Shown: positions 38,374-49,546, counted from the first letter of the stretch. The stretch: DNA of 64,000 bases from Motilibacter rhizosphaerae (GCF_004216915.1 NZ_SGXD01000003.1:310001-374000), one strand, 5' to 3'. Numbers and translations: made by a program. Notes: generated by a model from the sequence alone, not told the origin.

Positions 38374-39017
38374 GCGGGCCGGCGGTGCGCGTCCTCGTCG
38401 TCGACGACCACCCGGTCGTCCGCGCCGGCATGGTCACGCTGCTCACCGGTGACGGCGTCGAGGTGGTCGGCGAAGCGGCCGACGGAGCGGCGGCCGTCGC
38501 GCTGGCGGAGCAGCTGCACCCGGACGTCGTGCTCATGGACCTGCGGATGCCCGTGCTCGACGGCGCCGCCGCCACGGCGCGGATCGTCGCCGGGGGCTGG
38601 TCGCGGGTGCTCGTGCTCACGACGTACGACACCGACGGCGACATCCTGCGCGCCGTGGAGGCGGGCGCCACGGGCTACCTGCTCAAGGACGCCCCGCAGG
38701 ACGAGCTGCTCGCCGCGATCCGCGCCGCGGCGCGCGGGGAGACCGTGCTCGCACCTCCCGTCGCCCAGCGCCTGCTGACCCACGTGCGCTCTCCCGCCCG
38801 CCCCTCGCTCAGCGCCCGCGAGCTCGAGGTCCTGCAGGGCGTGGGCCGCGGGCTGTCCAACGCCGAGATCGGGCTCGCGCTCCACATCGGCGAGGCGACG
38901 GTCAAGACGCACCTGCTGCGGGCCTTCGCCAAGCTCGAGGTCGCCGACCGCACGCACGCCGTCACGCGGGCGATGGAGCTCGGCCTGCTCGACCTCACTC
39001 CCCCTCGTCGCGGCTGA
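38370..39017 (+). CDS. LuxR/NarL-family response regulator
   Basis: 215 residues from GTG 38370. The receiver domain has the acidic pair D12-D13 and phospho-acceptor D57 (VLMDLRMP), Thr in LVLTTYD and Lys in YLLKDA. The C-terminal LuxR HTH reads LSARELEVLQGVGRGLSNAEIG...GEATVKTHLLRAFAKLEV. It presumably regulates the ABC genes of its own operon. Its last 23 bases overlap the 3' end of the convergent antiporter gene. Confidence 0.94.
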   Translation: MSGPAVRVLVVDDHPVVRAGMVTLLTGDGVEVVGEAADGAAAVALAEQLHPDVVLMDLRMPVLDGAAATARIVAGGWSRVLVLTTYDTDGDILRAVEAGATGYLLKDAPQDELLAAIRAAARGETVLAPPVAQRLLTHVRSPARPSLSARELEVLQGVGRGLSNAEIGLALHIGEATVKTHLLRAFAKLEVADRTHAVTRAMELGLLDLTPPRRG

Positions 39018-40581
39018 GCATCGCCTCCTCGAGGTCGAGGTCGCGCAGGATCGCCCGCATGACCTCCTCGTCGATGTGCCCCTCGTCGCGCGCGGTGACG
39101 AGCACCCGCCGCTCGGCGTCGAGCATGCGCCGGCGTACGCGCTTGAAGGCGTCCGAGGGACGCTCCGTCGGCGCGTCCCCCTGCCCGGAGCCGCCCGGTC
39201 CCCCGCCCAGCCGCTCCCAGGCCGCGAGCGCGCGGTGCCGGGCACCGGCCCGCAGCCGGTCCTCGACCCCGTGCGGGAGGTCGGTCTCGCCCACGGCGAG
39301 GTCGAGCTCGGCCTCCGCGGCCCGGGCGGCCCGCTGCTTGACCGCCGCCTCGGCGAGGACGTCCTGGGTCGGGTCGGCCGGCTGCAGCCCCGAGCGGCGG
39401 ATGACGAGCGGCAGCGTCGAGCCCTGCAGCAGCAGCGTCGTGCCGATGACGACGAAGGTGATGACGATGACGAGCCGGCGGTGCGGGAAGTGCTCGTCGA
39501 GGGAGAGGGCCGCGGCGAGGCTGACCGCCCCGCGCATGCCCGCCCAGGAGATGACGACGGGGCTCTGCCACGGGACGGGGGGCTCGGTGCGGGCGATGCG
39601 CGGGACCAGCCGCGGCAGGTAGGTGCCGGGGAAGACCCACAGCGGACGGGTCAGGACGACGGCGAGCGCGACGAGCACGCTCGCGCGCACGGCGACCCCC
39701 GCGTCCTCGTCGAGCCCGCGCAGGACGGGCGCCAGCTGCAGCCCGAGCAGCGCGAAGAGCACGCCCTGGAGCAGGAACTCGATCATGCGCCAGAGGCTCG
39801 CTTGCTGCAGGCGCGACTGCGGCGACTGCAGGAGCGGCGACCGGTGGCCGAGCAGCAGGCCGGCGACGACGACCGCGAGCACGCCGGAGGCCCAGGACTC
39901 CGCCGCCGCGTACGCCGCGAAGGGGGTGAGCAGCGAGACGGTGCTGTCGAGCACGGTGTCGGTCGTCCGGCGCCGCAGCCAGGTGACGAAGGTGGCGGTG
40001 AGCAGCCCGACCACGGCGCCGCCGACCGCGCTGACGACGAGCTCGAGCACGGCGTGCGGCCAGCTCGTGGCGGCGGTGACCGCGCCCGCGGCGACGCGCA
40101 GGGCGGTGAGCGCGGTCGCGTCGTTGACGAGGCTCTCGCCCTCGAGGATCGTCACGACCCGCCGCGGGAGGCCCGCCTTGCGGGCCACCGCGGTCGCGGC
40201 GACGGCGTCCGGCGGCGCCACGATCGCGCCGAGCGCGAAGGCGGCCGCCCACGGGAGGCCGGGCACGGCCGCGTGCGCGACCACGGCGACCACCGCGGTC
40301 GTGAACAGCACGCAGCCGACGGCGAGCAGGCCGATCGGGCGCAGGTTCGCGCGGAACCCGGGCAGCGAGGTCTGGATCGCCGCGGCGTACAGCAGCGGGG
40401 GCAGGAACAGCGTCAGCACGACGCTGGGGTCGAGGGAGTACTCCGGCACCCCGGGGACGAACGACGCCACCAGCCCCACGAGGACGAGGAGCAGCGGGGG
40501 GAGCGCGCCGACGCGCCGGGCGAGGGCGTAGACGAACGCCACGACCACGACGAGAGCGAGGGCCTGGACCTGCGCATGCAC
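38995..40581 (-). CDS. Monovalent cation:proton antiporter (CPA1/NhaP-like)
   Basis: 528 residues from GTG 40581. About twelve membrane segments fill residues 1-400, with family motifs FLPPLLYAAAIQT, GAIVAPPDAVAATAV, the ion-binding ND in LEGESLVNDATALTA and SWAGMRGAVSLAAAL. A cytoplasmic tail of about 130 residues is charged and helical. It exchanges Na+ or K+ for H+. The 3' end overlaps the response-regulator gene tail to tail. Confidence 0.93.
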   Translation of the reverse strand: MHAQVQALALVVVVAFVYALARRVGALPPLLLVLVGLVASFVPGVPEYSLDPSVVLTLFLPPLLYAAAIQTSLPGFRANLRPIGLLAVGCVLFTTAVVAVVAHAAVPGLPWAAAFALGAIVAPPDAVAATAVARKAGLPRRVVTILEGESLVNDATALTALRVAAGAVTAATSWPHAVLELVVSAVGGAVVGLLTATFVTWLRRRTTDTVLDSTVSLLTPFAAYAAAESWASGVLAVVVAGLLLGHRSPLLQSPQSRLQQASLWRMIEFLLQGVLFALLGLQLAPVLRGLDEDAGVAVRASVLVALAVVLTRPLWVFPGTYLPRLVPRIARTEPPVPWQSPVVISWAGMRGAVSLAAALSLDEHFPHRRLVIVITFVVIGTTLLLQGSTLPLVIRRSGLQPADPTQDVLAEAAVKQRAARAAEAELDLAVGETDLPHGVEDRLRAGARHRALAAWERLGGGPGGSGQGDAPTERPSDAFKRVRRRMLDAERRVLVTARDEGHIDEEVMRAILRDLDLEEAMLSRDEGE

Positions 40582-40618
40582 AGCGCGAACCCTAACCGCG
40601 CCGCGTGACGGCCAGCGG

Positions 40619-41008
40619 TCAGGCCGCGGCAGCCTCCACGCGGACGCGCAGGATCCGGTGCAGGCGGGTGAGGCGGAGCAGGCGGGTCAGCTTGGGCGTC
40701 ACGCCCACGAGCACGAGGTGGCGCTCGAGCCGCTCGGCCCGGCGGTGCGCGCCCACGAGGACGCCGAGCCCGGTCGCGTCGGCCACGTCGACGTCCGCGA
40801 CGTCGACGAGCAGGTCGCCGGTGCCCTCGCCGAGCAGGTCGTGCAGGCAGGTCCGCACGTCGCCCACGGTGCTGACGTCGAGCCTGCCGCGGAGGGCGAC
40901 CCGCTGGTCGTGGCTGCTGCCGGTCGTGGTGATCCGCAGGGCGGCAGCGGGCCGCTCGGCACGGGACAGGTCGATGGTGCGCTGGTCGGTCGCGCGCTCG
41001 CTCGTCAC
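40619..41008 (-). CDS. STAS-domain protein (anti-anti-sigma-like)
   Basis: 129 residues from GTG 41008, preferred because GGAGG lies six bases upstream; GTG 41068 is in frame but lacks a ribosome site. STAS fold with LRGRLDVSTVGDVRTCLHDLL and VDVADVDVADATGLGVLVGAHR. The switch loop is D-A-T-G instead of D-S-[ST]-G, so the usual phosphoserine is replaced by Ala, with Thr next to it. It may be a constitutively active or Thr-regulated antagonist. Confidence 0.87.
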   Translation of the reverse strand: MTSERATDQRTIDLSRAERPAAALRITTTGSSHDQRVALRGRLDVSTVGDVRTCLHDLLGEGTGDLLVDVADVDVADATGLGVLVGAHRRAERLERHLVLVGVTPKLTRLLRLTRLHRILRVRVEAAAA

Positions 41009-41101
41009 CGCCCGCTCACCTCCTGCACCCCTCGGCACGCGGTCATCGGTCCCCCGTACGGCCTCCACACCTGTCTAGACGCTCCCGCGGCCGGATCGGT
41101 T

Positions 41102-41147
41102 GCGTCGCGGCGACGCCTTCGTCGCCTCCGATGACGGTACGCGACGC
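41102..41147. other. Nested hairpin in a divergent promoter region
   Basis: GCGTCGCG (41102-41109) pairs with CGCGACGC (41140-41147). Inside, GGCGACG (41109-41115) pairs with CGTCGCC (41120-41126). It lies between the STAS gene and the plus-strand membrane-protein gene; a possible operator. Confidence 0.5.
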
Positions 41148-41211
41148 TTGGGGTGATCTAGGCCACTGCGCCGGGACTGCGGCGTGTCGCGCTGAGGGGC
41201 AGGATGGGCGG

Positions 41212-41541
41212 GTGCTCGAGATCCGGCTCCAGGACTACGACTTCCTGTTCGGGCCGGTCCTCGCCCTCGCGGTGGTGGGGATCCTCGCCCTGCTGCTGCG
41301 CTGGGCCTTCGGCCACGGGGGCTCGCTGGTCGCCAAGCAGGGCAAGCGCGGGACGCCGGAGGAGTACGGCCTGCTCGTCGCGGTCAGCGCGCCCGGCACG
41401 TTCGTCGAGGCCGAGGTGCAGCGGCGCACCCTCGAGGACGCCGGGCTGCGCGCGACCGTCGCGCCGACGACCGACGGCCCGCGCGTGATGGTCTTCGCGA
41501 CCGACGAGCGGACGGCGCGCCGGATCCTCGCCGGCGCCTGA
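41212..41541 (+). CDS. Small single-TM protein with cytoplasmic domain
   Basis: 109 residues from GTG 41212 (VLEIRLQDYDFLFGP), with AGGA a few bases upstream; an upstream ATG at 41131 would add a poor 27-residue extension. One membrane segment (about 12-30), then a small alpha/beta domain (YGLLVAVSAPGTFVEAEVQRRTLEDAGLRATVAPT) resembling a DUF2007-like signal-type fold. Function unknown. It is convergent with murA, four bases apart. Confidence 0.8.
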   Translation: MLEIRLQDYDFLFGPVLALAVVGILALLLRWAFGHGGSLVAKQGKRGTPEEYGLLVAVSAPGTFVEAEVQRRTLEDAGLRATVAPTTDGPRVMVFATDERTARRILAGA

Positions 41542-41544
41542 CGC

Positions 41545-42843
41545 TCAGCCGTCGAGCAGGTCGGCGTCCGGGTCCGTCTCACGGGTGACCTCGACGCCCA
41601 GCGAGCGCAGCTGCTCGGCGAAGCCGGGGTAGCCGCGGTCGACGTGGTACGCGTCCCCCACCGTCGTCGTCCCGTCCGCGACCAGGCCGGCGATGACGAG
41701 CCCCGCCCCCGCCCGGATGTCGTGGGCCCGGACCGGCGCCCCCGACAGGCGCTCCCGCCCGCGGACCAGGCAGTGGTGGCCGTCGGTGCGGACGTCGGCG
41801 CCGAGCCGAGCCAGCTCGTCGACGAACATGAACCGCGCCTCGAAGACGTTCTCGGTGACGATGGCCGCGCCCTCGGCCACGCTGTTGAGCGCGAGCACCA
41901 TCGGCAGCAGGTCCGTGGCGAAGCCCGGGAAGGGCAGCGTCACGACGTCGACCGCGCGCGGCCGGCCGTCCATCACCACCCGGAAGCCCGGCTCGCCGTC
42001 GACCTCGACGCGGCTCACGTCCGCGCCGGCGGTGGCCAGCTTGTCGAGGGCGATCTCGAGGTGCTCGGCCCGGCCGTTGCGCACGGTGACGTCGCCGCGG
42101 GTCATGGCCGCGGCGTACGCCCAGGTGCCGGCGACGATGCGGTCCGGCACGCTGACGTGGTGCGTCGGGGAGAGCCGCTCGACACCCTCGACCTCCAGCG
42201 TCGAGGTCCCCGCTCCGGAGATGCGGGCGCCCATCTGCTCGAGCATCAGGCAGAGGTCGACGATCTCGGGCTCGCGGGCGGCGTTGTCGATGACCGTCGT
42301 ACCGCGGGCGAGCACCGCCGCCATGAGGATGTTCTCGGTCGCGCCCACGCTGGGGAAGTCCAGCCAGATCGTCGCGCCCGTCAGCCCGCTGGGCGCGGTC
42401 GCGACGATGTTGCCGTGCTCGGACTCGACGTCGGCACCGAGCTTCTGCAGGCCCGCGATGTGCATGTCGAGCGGGCGCGAGCCGATGTTGTCGCCGCCCG
42501 GCCGGGCCACGCTGACCTTGCCGCAGCGGGCGAGCAGCGGGCCGAGCACGCAGATCGAGGCGCGCATGCGCCGGACCAGGTCGTAGTCCGCCTCGCTGCC
42601 GAGCTCGCCCGGCACGTCGATGCGCACGGTCGCGGCAGCGGCGTCGTGGTCGACCCGGCAGCCGAGCCGGCGGAGCAGCTCGGCCATGATCCGCGTGTCG
42701 AGGATGTCGGGCACGTCCGCGAGCACCGTCTCGCCCTCGGCGAGCAGCGCGGCGGCCATGAGCTTGAGCACGCTGTTCTTGGCCCCGGTGACGCGGACCA
42801 CACCCTGAAGACGGCCACCGCCGACGACCCGAAAGCGCTCCAT
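41545..42843 (-). CDS. murA: UDP-N-acetylglucosamine 1-carboxyvinyltransferase MurA, Asp-type
   Basis: 432 residues. It transfers enolpyruvate from PEP to UDP-GlcNAc, the first committed step of peptidoglycan synthesis. Landmarks: [17 protein letters not shown] at the N-terminus and the active loop [16 protein letters not shown]. The residue at the fosfomycin-target cysteine position (Cys115 in E. coli) is D118, as in mycobacteria, which predicts intrinsic fosfomycin resistance. The ATG at 42843 lies 14 bases after a TACGAT -10, so it is probably leaderless, and 25 bp from the divergent PduO gene. Confidence 0.96.
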   Translation of the reverse strand: MERFRVVGGGRLQGVVRVTGAKNSVLKLMAAALLAEGETVLADVPDILDTRIMAELLRRLGCRVDHDAAAATVRIDVPGELGSEADYDLVRRMRASICVLGPLLARCGKVSVARPGGDNIGSRPLDMHIAGLQKLGADVESEHGNIVATAPSGLTGATIWLDFPSVGATENILMAAVLARGTTVIDNAAREPEIVDLCLMLEQMGARISGAGTSTLEVEGVERLSPTHHVSVPDRIVAGTWAYAAAMTRGDVTVRNGRAEHLEIALDKLATAGADVSRVEVDGEPGFRVVMDGRPRAVDVVTLPFPGFATDLLPMVLALNSVAEGAAIVTENVFEARFMFVDELARLGADVRTDGHHCLVRGRERLSGAPVRAHDIRAGAGLVIAGLVADGTTTVGDAYHVDRGYPGFAEQLRSLGVEVTRETDPDADLLDG

Positions 42844-42851
42844 CGGGACTC

Positions 42852-42861
42852 ATCGTAGGCT
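42852..42861. promoter_or_regulatory. Overlapping divergent -10 boxes for murA and the PduO gene
   Basis: Plus-strand TAGGCT at 42856-42861 (13 bases before GTG 42869) and minus-strand TACGAT, read from 42857 down to 42852 (14 bases before ATG 42843), share the TA at 42856-42857. Both genes would be leaderless or nearly so. Confidence 0.5.
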
Positions 42862-42868
42862 CCCGAGG

Positions 42869-43459
42869 GTGGTGATCCTGACGCGCATCTACACCCGCAC
42901 CGGTGACGACGGCACGACCGCGCTGGGCGACGGCTCCCGGGTCGCGAAGACCGACCCGAGGCTCGTGGCCTTCGCGGACGTCGACGAGGCCAACGCCGCG
43001 ATCGGCTGCGCGCTCGCGCTCGGCGCGCTGCCCGAGGGGACCGCGGCCGTGCTCCTGCGGGTGCAGAACGACCTGTTCGACCTCGGCGCGGACCTCTGCC
43101 GGCCGCGGGCCGAGGGCGAGCCCGGGCCGGGCGAGCCGGGCGCTCCCCTGCGGGTCACCGGTGCGTACGTCGAGCGGCTCGAGCGCTGGTGCGACGAGGC
43201 CAACGACGTGCTCCCGCCGCTGCGCTCGTTCGTGCTGCCGGGCGGTACGGCCGGCTCGGCCCTCCTGCACACCGCGCGCACGGTGGTGCGGCGGGCGGAG
43301 CGGGCGGTCTGGGCGGCGCGGGAGGCCGGGGCGGAGCTCGGGGACCTGCCGGGGACGTACCTCAACCGGCTGTCGGACCTGCTGTTCATCCTGGCCCGAA
43401 CGGCGAACGCCCAGGAGGGCGACGTGCTCTGGCAGCCCGGCGGCCCCTCCGCGGGCTGA
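42869..43459 (+). CDS. Cob(I)yrinic acid a,c-diamide adenosyltransferase, PduO type
   Basis: 196 residues. It transfers adenosyl from ATP to cob(I)alamin to give adenosylcobalamin. The ATP-binding N-terminus YTRTGDDGTTALGDGSRV is complete, as are FADVDEANAAIG and the C-terminal ARTVVRRAERAVW...LNRLSDLLFILAR. Starts GTG 42869 or 42872. Divergent from murA; convergent with DUF2550 across a palindromic repeat. It would activate the mutase that works with the epimerase at 32.4 kb. Confidence 0.94.
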   Translation: MVILTRIYTRTGDDGTTALGDGSRVAKTDPRLVAFADVDEANAAIGCALALGALPEGTAAVLLRVQNDLFDLGADLCRPRAEGEPGPGEPGAPLRVTGAYVERLERWCDEANDVLPPLRSFVLPGGTAGSALLHTARTVVRRAERAVWAAREAGAELGDLPGTYLNRLSDLLFILARTANAQEGDVLWQPGGPSAG

Positions 43460-43468
43460 CCCCCGCGG

Positions 43469-43565
43469 CCCCCATTTGATCGGGGCCCCCGATCAAACGG
43501 GGGTCATCACGAGGAGATCTCCTCGGGACGAGCCCCACGTGATCGGGGACCCCGATCAACTGGGG
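43469..43565. repeat. Triple palindrome element (GATC palindrome family)
   Basis: Three adjacent palindromes between convergent genes: 43469-43484 with 43488-43503 (16-bp stem, one mismatch, around TTTGATCGGG); 43510-43525 (perfect CGAGGAGATCTCCTCG); and 43533-43548 with 43550-43565 (16-bp stem, two mismatches). Outer hairpins share the GATCGGG/CCCGATCA core with 56428-56456. Probably also terminates both genes. Confidence 0.8.
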
Positions 43566-43579
43566 GTAGCGGCAGGGGC

Positions 43580-44023
43580 TCAGGCCACGAACGACGAGTG
43601 CTGGCCGGGCGGGGCGGACTCGAGCCAGGCGAGGAACCCCGTCAGGGCGTCCGAGCCGATGGCGAGCTCCACGCGGCGCTCGCCCTCCGCGCAGTCGAGC
43701 ACGACGGCGCCGGGCAGCAGGGCGAGGGCCTCGGCGCCCGAGGGGGCCCGGCGGGCCAGCACCTCGAGCCCGCGCCGGCCCACGACGTCGCGCGGGCGCG
43801 GGGAGAAGCTGAAGACGCGGTACCACTCGATGGTGTCGCTGGAGTAGCGGCCCACGCCCAGCATCCAGCCCTTCGGGGCACGGCGGCGGGGGTTGCGCAG
43901 GCTGCAGTCGAAGGTGCCGCCGCGGCGCTGGAGGAGGCGTCGCCGCACGGCGAAGCCGAGCAGCACCAGCAGGACGAGGAGCAGCAGCAGGCCGAGGGCG
44001 TCGAGGATGTCGTGGACGGCCAT
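43580..44023 (-). CDS. DUF2550 membrane-anchored protein
   Basis: 147 residues. One N-terminal membrane segment (about 9-27), then RRLLQRRGGTFDCSLR, KGWMLGVGRYSSDTIEWYRVFSFSPRP and a small beta domain. DUF2550 proteins habitually follow atpC in actinobacteria (Rv1312 in M. tuberculosis); biochemical role unknown. It starts 11 bases after atpC and is probably cotranscribed with it. Confidence 0.9.
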   Translation of the reverse strand: MAVHDILDALGLLLLLVLLVLLGFAVRRRLLQRRGGTFDCSLRNPRRRAPKGWMLGVGRYSSDTIEWYRVFSFSPRPRDVVGRRGLEVLARRAPSGAEALALLPGAVVLDCAEGERRVELAIGSDALTGFLAWLESAPPGQHSSFVA

Positions 44024-44034
44024 CGGCAGCTCCG

Positions 44035-44406
44035 TCAGGACGCGGCGTGCGCCGCCGCGAGCCGGGCTCGGGCCTGGTCGGCTGCGGCGTCGTCGCCGGA
44101 CTCCTCGGCCTCGCGCAGCGCGCTCTCCGCTGCTGCGGTGTCGATCTCGTCGACGCGCTCGGTGGACTCCGCGAGGATCGAGACGCGGTCGTCGGCCACG
44201 CTGAGGAAGCCGCCGAGGACCAGCGCGCTGACGCCCTCGCCCTCGGTCGCGTCGATCCGGACCACGCCGTTCGCCAGCACCGCCAGCAGCGGCGCGTGAC
44301 CGGGCAGGACGCCGAGGTCGCCCTCCACGGTCTTGGCGACGACCATCGACGCCTCGCCGGACCAGAGCGGGCGCTCCGGTGAGACGAGCTCGACGTTCAG
44401 CGGCAC
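44035..44406 (-). CDS. atpC: F1 ATP synthase epsilon subunit
   Basis: 123 residues. N-terminal beta-sandwich (MPLNVELVSPERPLWSGEASMVVAKTVEGDLGVLPGHAPLL) and a C-terminal helical hairpin rich in Ala/Glu. It is part of the central stalk and can inhibit ATP hydrolysis. It is the last ATP synthase gene and is separated from atpD by 120 bp containing a long hairpin, unlike the tight spacing elsewhere in the operon. Confidence 0.95.
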   Translation of the reverse strand: MPLNVELVSPERPLWSGEASMVVAKTVEGDLGVLPGHAPLLAVLANGVVRIDATEGEGVSALVLGGFLSVADDRVSILAESTERVDEIDTAAAESALREAEESGDDAAADQARARLAAAHAAS

Positions 44407-44463
44407 GGTCTTCTCCTCGGACCAGGGGGCACGTCCCCCACCACGGACAGGCTGCGGAGAGCG

Positions 44464-44517
44464 GGCCGTCCGGGCGCGAGCACCTGGGGGACCCAGCGTA
44501 CTCGCGTCCGGACGGCC
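44464..44517. terminator. Long hairpin between atpD and atpC
   Basis: 44464-44480 pairs with 44501-44517 (17 bp, one mismatch), and the loop holds a second stem CTGGG/CCCAG (44484-44496). It begins 10 bases after the atpD stop. A smaller stem GGGGG/CCCCC lies at 44428-44442. It is a candidate attenuator that lets only part of the transcripts reach atpC. Confidence 0.6.
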
Positions 44518-44526
44518 GCCCGGCGG

Positions 44527-46902
<2,376 letters not shown>

Positions 46903-46903
<1 letters not shown>

Positions 46904-48603
46904 CAGCCCGGGGTGGTCTCGGACGCGCCGCCGCGACCGACCGGGCCGGCCGCCTGCTTGACCTGGTCCTCGGTGCGCACGTGGCGCTTCACGCCCTCGC
47001 GCGTCACGTCGCCCGCGTCCTTGGCGGCGACCGGCTCGTCCTTGACGAGCTGCTCGCCCTCGGAGGTCGTGAACTGCTTCTTGAACGCCGTCACCGCCGC
47101 GTCGAGCTCGGACACCGTGTCGTCGGAGAGCTCCTTGGTCTCGACGATCGCGGCGAAGACCCCGGCGTGCTCGCGGCCGACGAAATCGAGGAACTCGGCC
47201 TCGAAGCGGCGGACGTCCTCGACCGGGACGTCGTCGAGCTTGCCCTGGGTGCCGGCCCAGATCGAGACGACCTCGCGCTCGACCGAGAACGGCGAGTACT
47301 GCGGCTGCTTGAGCAGCTCGACCAGGCGCGAGCCGCGGGCCAGCTGGGCCTTGGACGCCGCGTCGAGGTCGGAGCCGAAGGCGGCGAACGCCTCGAGCTC
47401 GCGGTACTGCGCCAGGTCCACGCGGAGACGGCCGGCGATCTTCTTCATCGCCTTGATCTGCGCGGAGCCGCCGACGCGAGAGACCGAGATGCCGACGTTG
47501 ATCGCCGGGCGCACGCCCTGGTTGAACAGGTCGGTCTCGAGGAAGCACTGCCCGTCGGTGATGGAGATGACGTTGGTCGGGATGAACGCCGAGACGTCGT
47601 TGCCCTTGGTCTCGATGATCGGCAGGCCGGTCAGCGAGCCGCCGCCGAGCTCGTCGGAGAGCTTCGCGCAGCGCTCGAGCAGCCGGCTGTGGAGGTAGAA
47701 CACGTCACCGGGGTACGCCTCGCGGCCCGGCGGGCGGCGCAGCAGCAGCGAGACGGCGCGGTACGCGTCGGCCTGCTTCGACAGGTCGTCGAACACGATG
47801 AGCGCGTGGTCGCCCTGGTACATCCAGTGCTGGCCGATGGCCGAGCCGGTGTAGGGGGCGAGGTACTTGAAGCCCGCCGGGTCCGAGGCGGGGGCGGCCA
47901 CGATGGTGGTGTACTCCAGCGCGCCGGCCTCCTCGAGGGCCGCCCGGACCTGCGAGATCGTCGAGCCCTTCTGGCCGATGGCGACGTAGACGCACTTCAC
48001 GCGCTGGGCCTGGTCGCCGGAGCGCCACGCCTCGCGCTGGTTGATGATCGCGTCGAGGGCGATGGCGGTCTTGCCGGTCTGGCGGTCGCCGATGATGAGC
48101 TGGCGCTGGCCGCGGCCGATGGCGGTCATGGCGTCGATCGCCTTGATGCCCGTCTGGAGCGGCTGCTTGACCTCCTTGCGCTGCACCACGGTCGCGGCCT
48201 GCAGCTCGAGCGCGCGGCGGTCGCTGGCCTCGATCGGGCCGAGGCCGTCGATCGGGTTGCCGAGCGGGTCGACCACGCGGCCGAGGAAGGCGTCGCCGAC
48301 CGGCACCGAGAGGATCTCGCCCGTGCGGTGCACCGGCTGGCCAGCCTCGATGCCGGCGAACTCGCCGAGCACGATGGCGCCGATCTCGCGCTCCTCGAGG
48401 TTCAGCGCGAGGCCGAGGCTGCCGTCCTCGAAGCGCAGCAGCTCGTTGGCCATGACCGAGGGCAGGCCCTCGATGCGGGCGATGCCGTCACCGGCCTCGA
48501 GGACCGTGCCGACCTCCTCGCGCGTCGTCTCCGGCGCGTACTGCGCCAGGGTGCGCTCGATCGCGTCGCGGATCTCCTCCGGGCGGATCGTCAGCTCCGT
48601 CAT
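46903..48603 (-). CDS. atpA: F1 ATP synthase alpha subunit
   Basis: 566 residues, non-catalytic nucleotide-binding subunit. The N-terminal delta-binding helix ([17 protein letters not shown]), P-loop GDRQTGKTA and the [17 protein letters not shown] segment are present. A roughly 40-residue C-terminal extension after KQFTTSEGE, ending in a Gly-rich tail, is longer than in E. coli (513 residues) and matches the actinobacterial pattern of extended alpha C-termini. The gap to atpH is 118 bp. Confidence 0.97.
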
Positions 48604-48721
48604 CGGTCGTGCTCCCGTGTCTCGTGTGCGGTGAGGAGGGCCCCACCCCGTGGCGTACTCGTGCTCCTGCGTCCCGCTCGGGGCGTACGGCCCCTGCAGC
48701 CCGCCGTCGTGCGGCGCTCTG

Positions 48722-49546
48722 CTACAGCCCGGCGGTGGTCTGCCGGGCCTGCTCGACCCGGTGCAGCACACTGCCGTCGATGACCTCGTCGCCCACGCGG
48801 ACGACGACGCCGCCCAGCACGGTCGGGTCGACGACCACCTGGAGCTTGACCTGCGTGGCGTAGACCCGGCCCAGGACCGCGGCCAGCCGCTGCTCCTGCT
48901 CCGGCGTGAGCGCCACGGCGACCGTGGCCTCGGCCAGGGTCTCCGTGCGGCGCACGGCGGCCAGGGCCACGAGGTCGTCGAGGGCGTCCTCCAGCTGGCG
49001 TCCCCGCAACGAGCCTACGACGTGGTCGAGCAGGCGCAGCGTCGTCGCGTCGACGCGGTCGCCCAGCAGCTGGCCCAGCAGCCCGCGCCGGCCCTCGAGG
49101 GGCAGGCCCGGGTCAGACAGCGTGCGGCGGAGGTCCGGGCTGCTCGACACCAGCCGGGCCACGCGGAACAGCTCGTCCTCGACCCGGTCGAGCGTGCCCG
49201 CGGACTCGGCGAGCGCGAAGGCGGCCTCCGCCCCCAGCGACTCGAGCGCGTCCGCCAGCTCCGAGGGGCGCGACCAGCGGCCGCGCGCGGCCTCGGCCAC
49301 GATCTCGGCGCTCTGCTCGGAGACCCGCCCGTCGAGGACCGCGTGGGCGAGCTGCGCGCGCCCGGCCGGGTCCGCCGAGGCGTCGGCGAGGCTGGAGCGC
49401 AGGTGCGTCTCGCGGCCGAGGAGCGCGGCGACCGCGAGCAGCTCGCCGGACTCGCGCTCGACCTGCTCGGCGCTGCCGTGCCCCACCTCGCGGGCGGCGA
49501 GGCGCTCGCGCAGCGCTGCGAGGGTGACGCGGCTGACGCCGTGCAT
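48722..49546 (-). CDS. atpH: ATP synthase delta subunit
   Basis: 274 residues, the long actinobacterial form (E. coli about 177). The OSCP/delta domain is recognisable in the C-terminal half: [30 protein letters not shown] and the terminal [20 protein letters not shown]. It joins the peripheral stalk to the alpha subunits. It starts in a one-base overlap with the atpF stop. Confidence 0.95.
   Translation of the reverse strand: MHGVSRVTLAALRERLAAREVGHGSAEQVERESGELLAVAALLGRETHLRSSLADASADPAGRAQLAHAVLDGRVSEQSAEIVAEAARGRWSRPSELADALESLGAEAAFALAESAGTLDRVEDELFRVARLVSSSPDLRRTLSDPGLPLEGRRGLLGQLLGDRVDATTLRLLDHVVGSLRGRQLEDALDDLVALAAVRRTETLAEATVAVALTPEQEQRLAAVLGRVYATQVKLQVVVDPTVLGGVVVRVGDEVIDGSVLHRVEQARQTTAGL

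Noticed and set aside
42844-42868. Cobalamin riboswitch upstream of the PduO gene
   Set aside because: The gap is only 25 bp, too short for any riboswitch.
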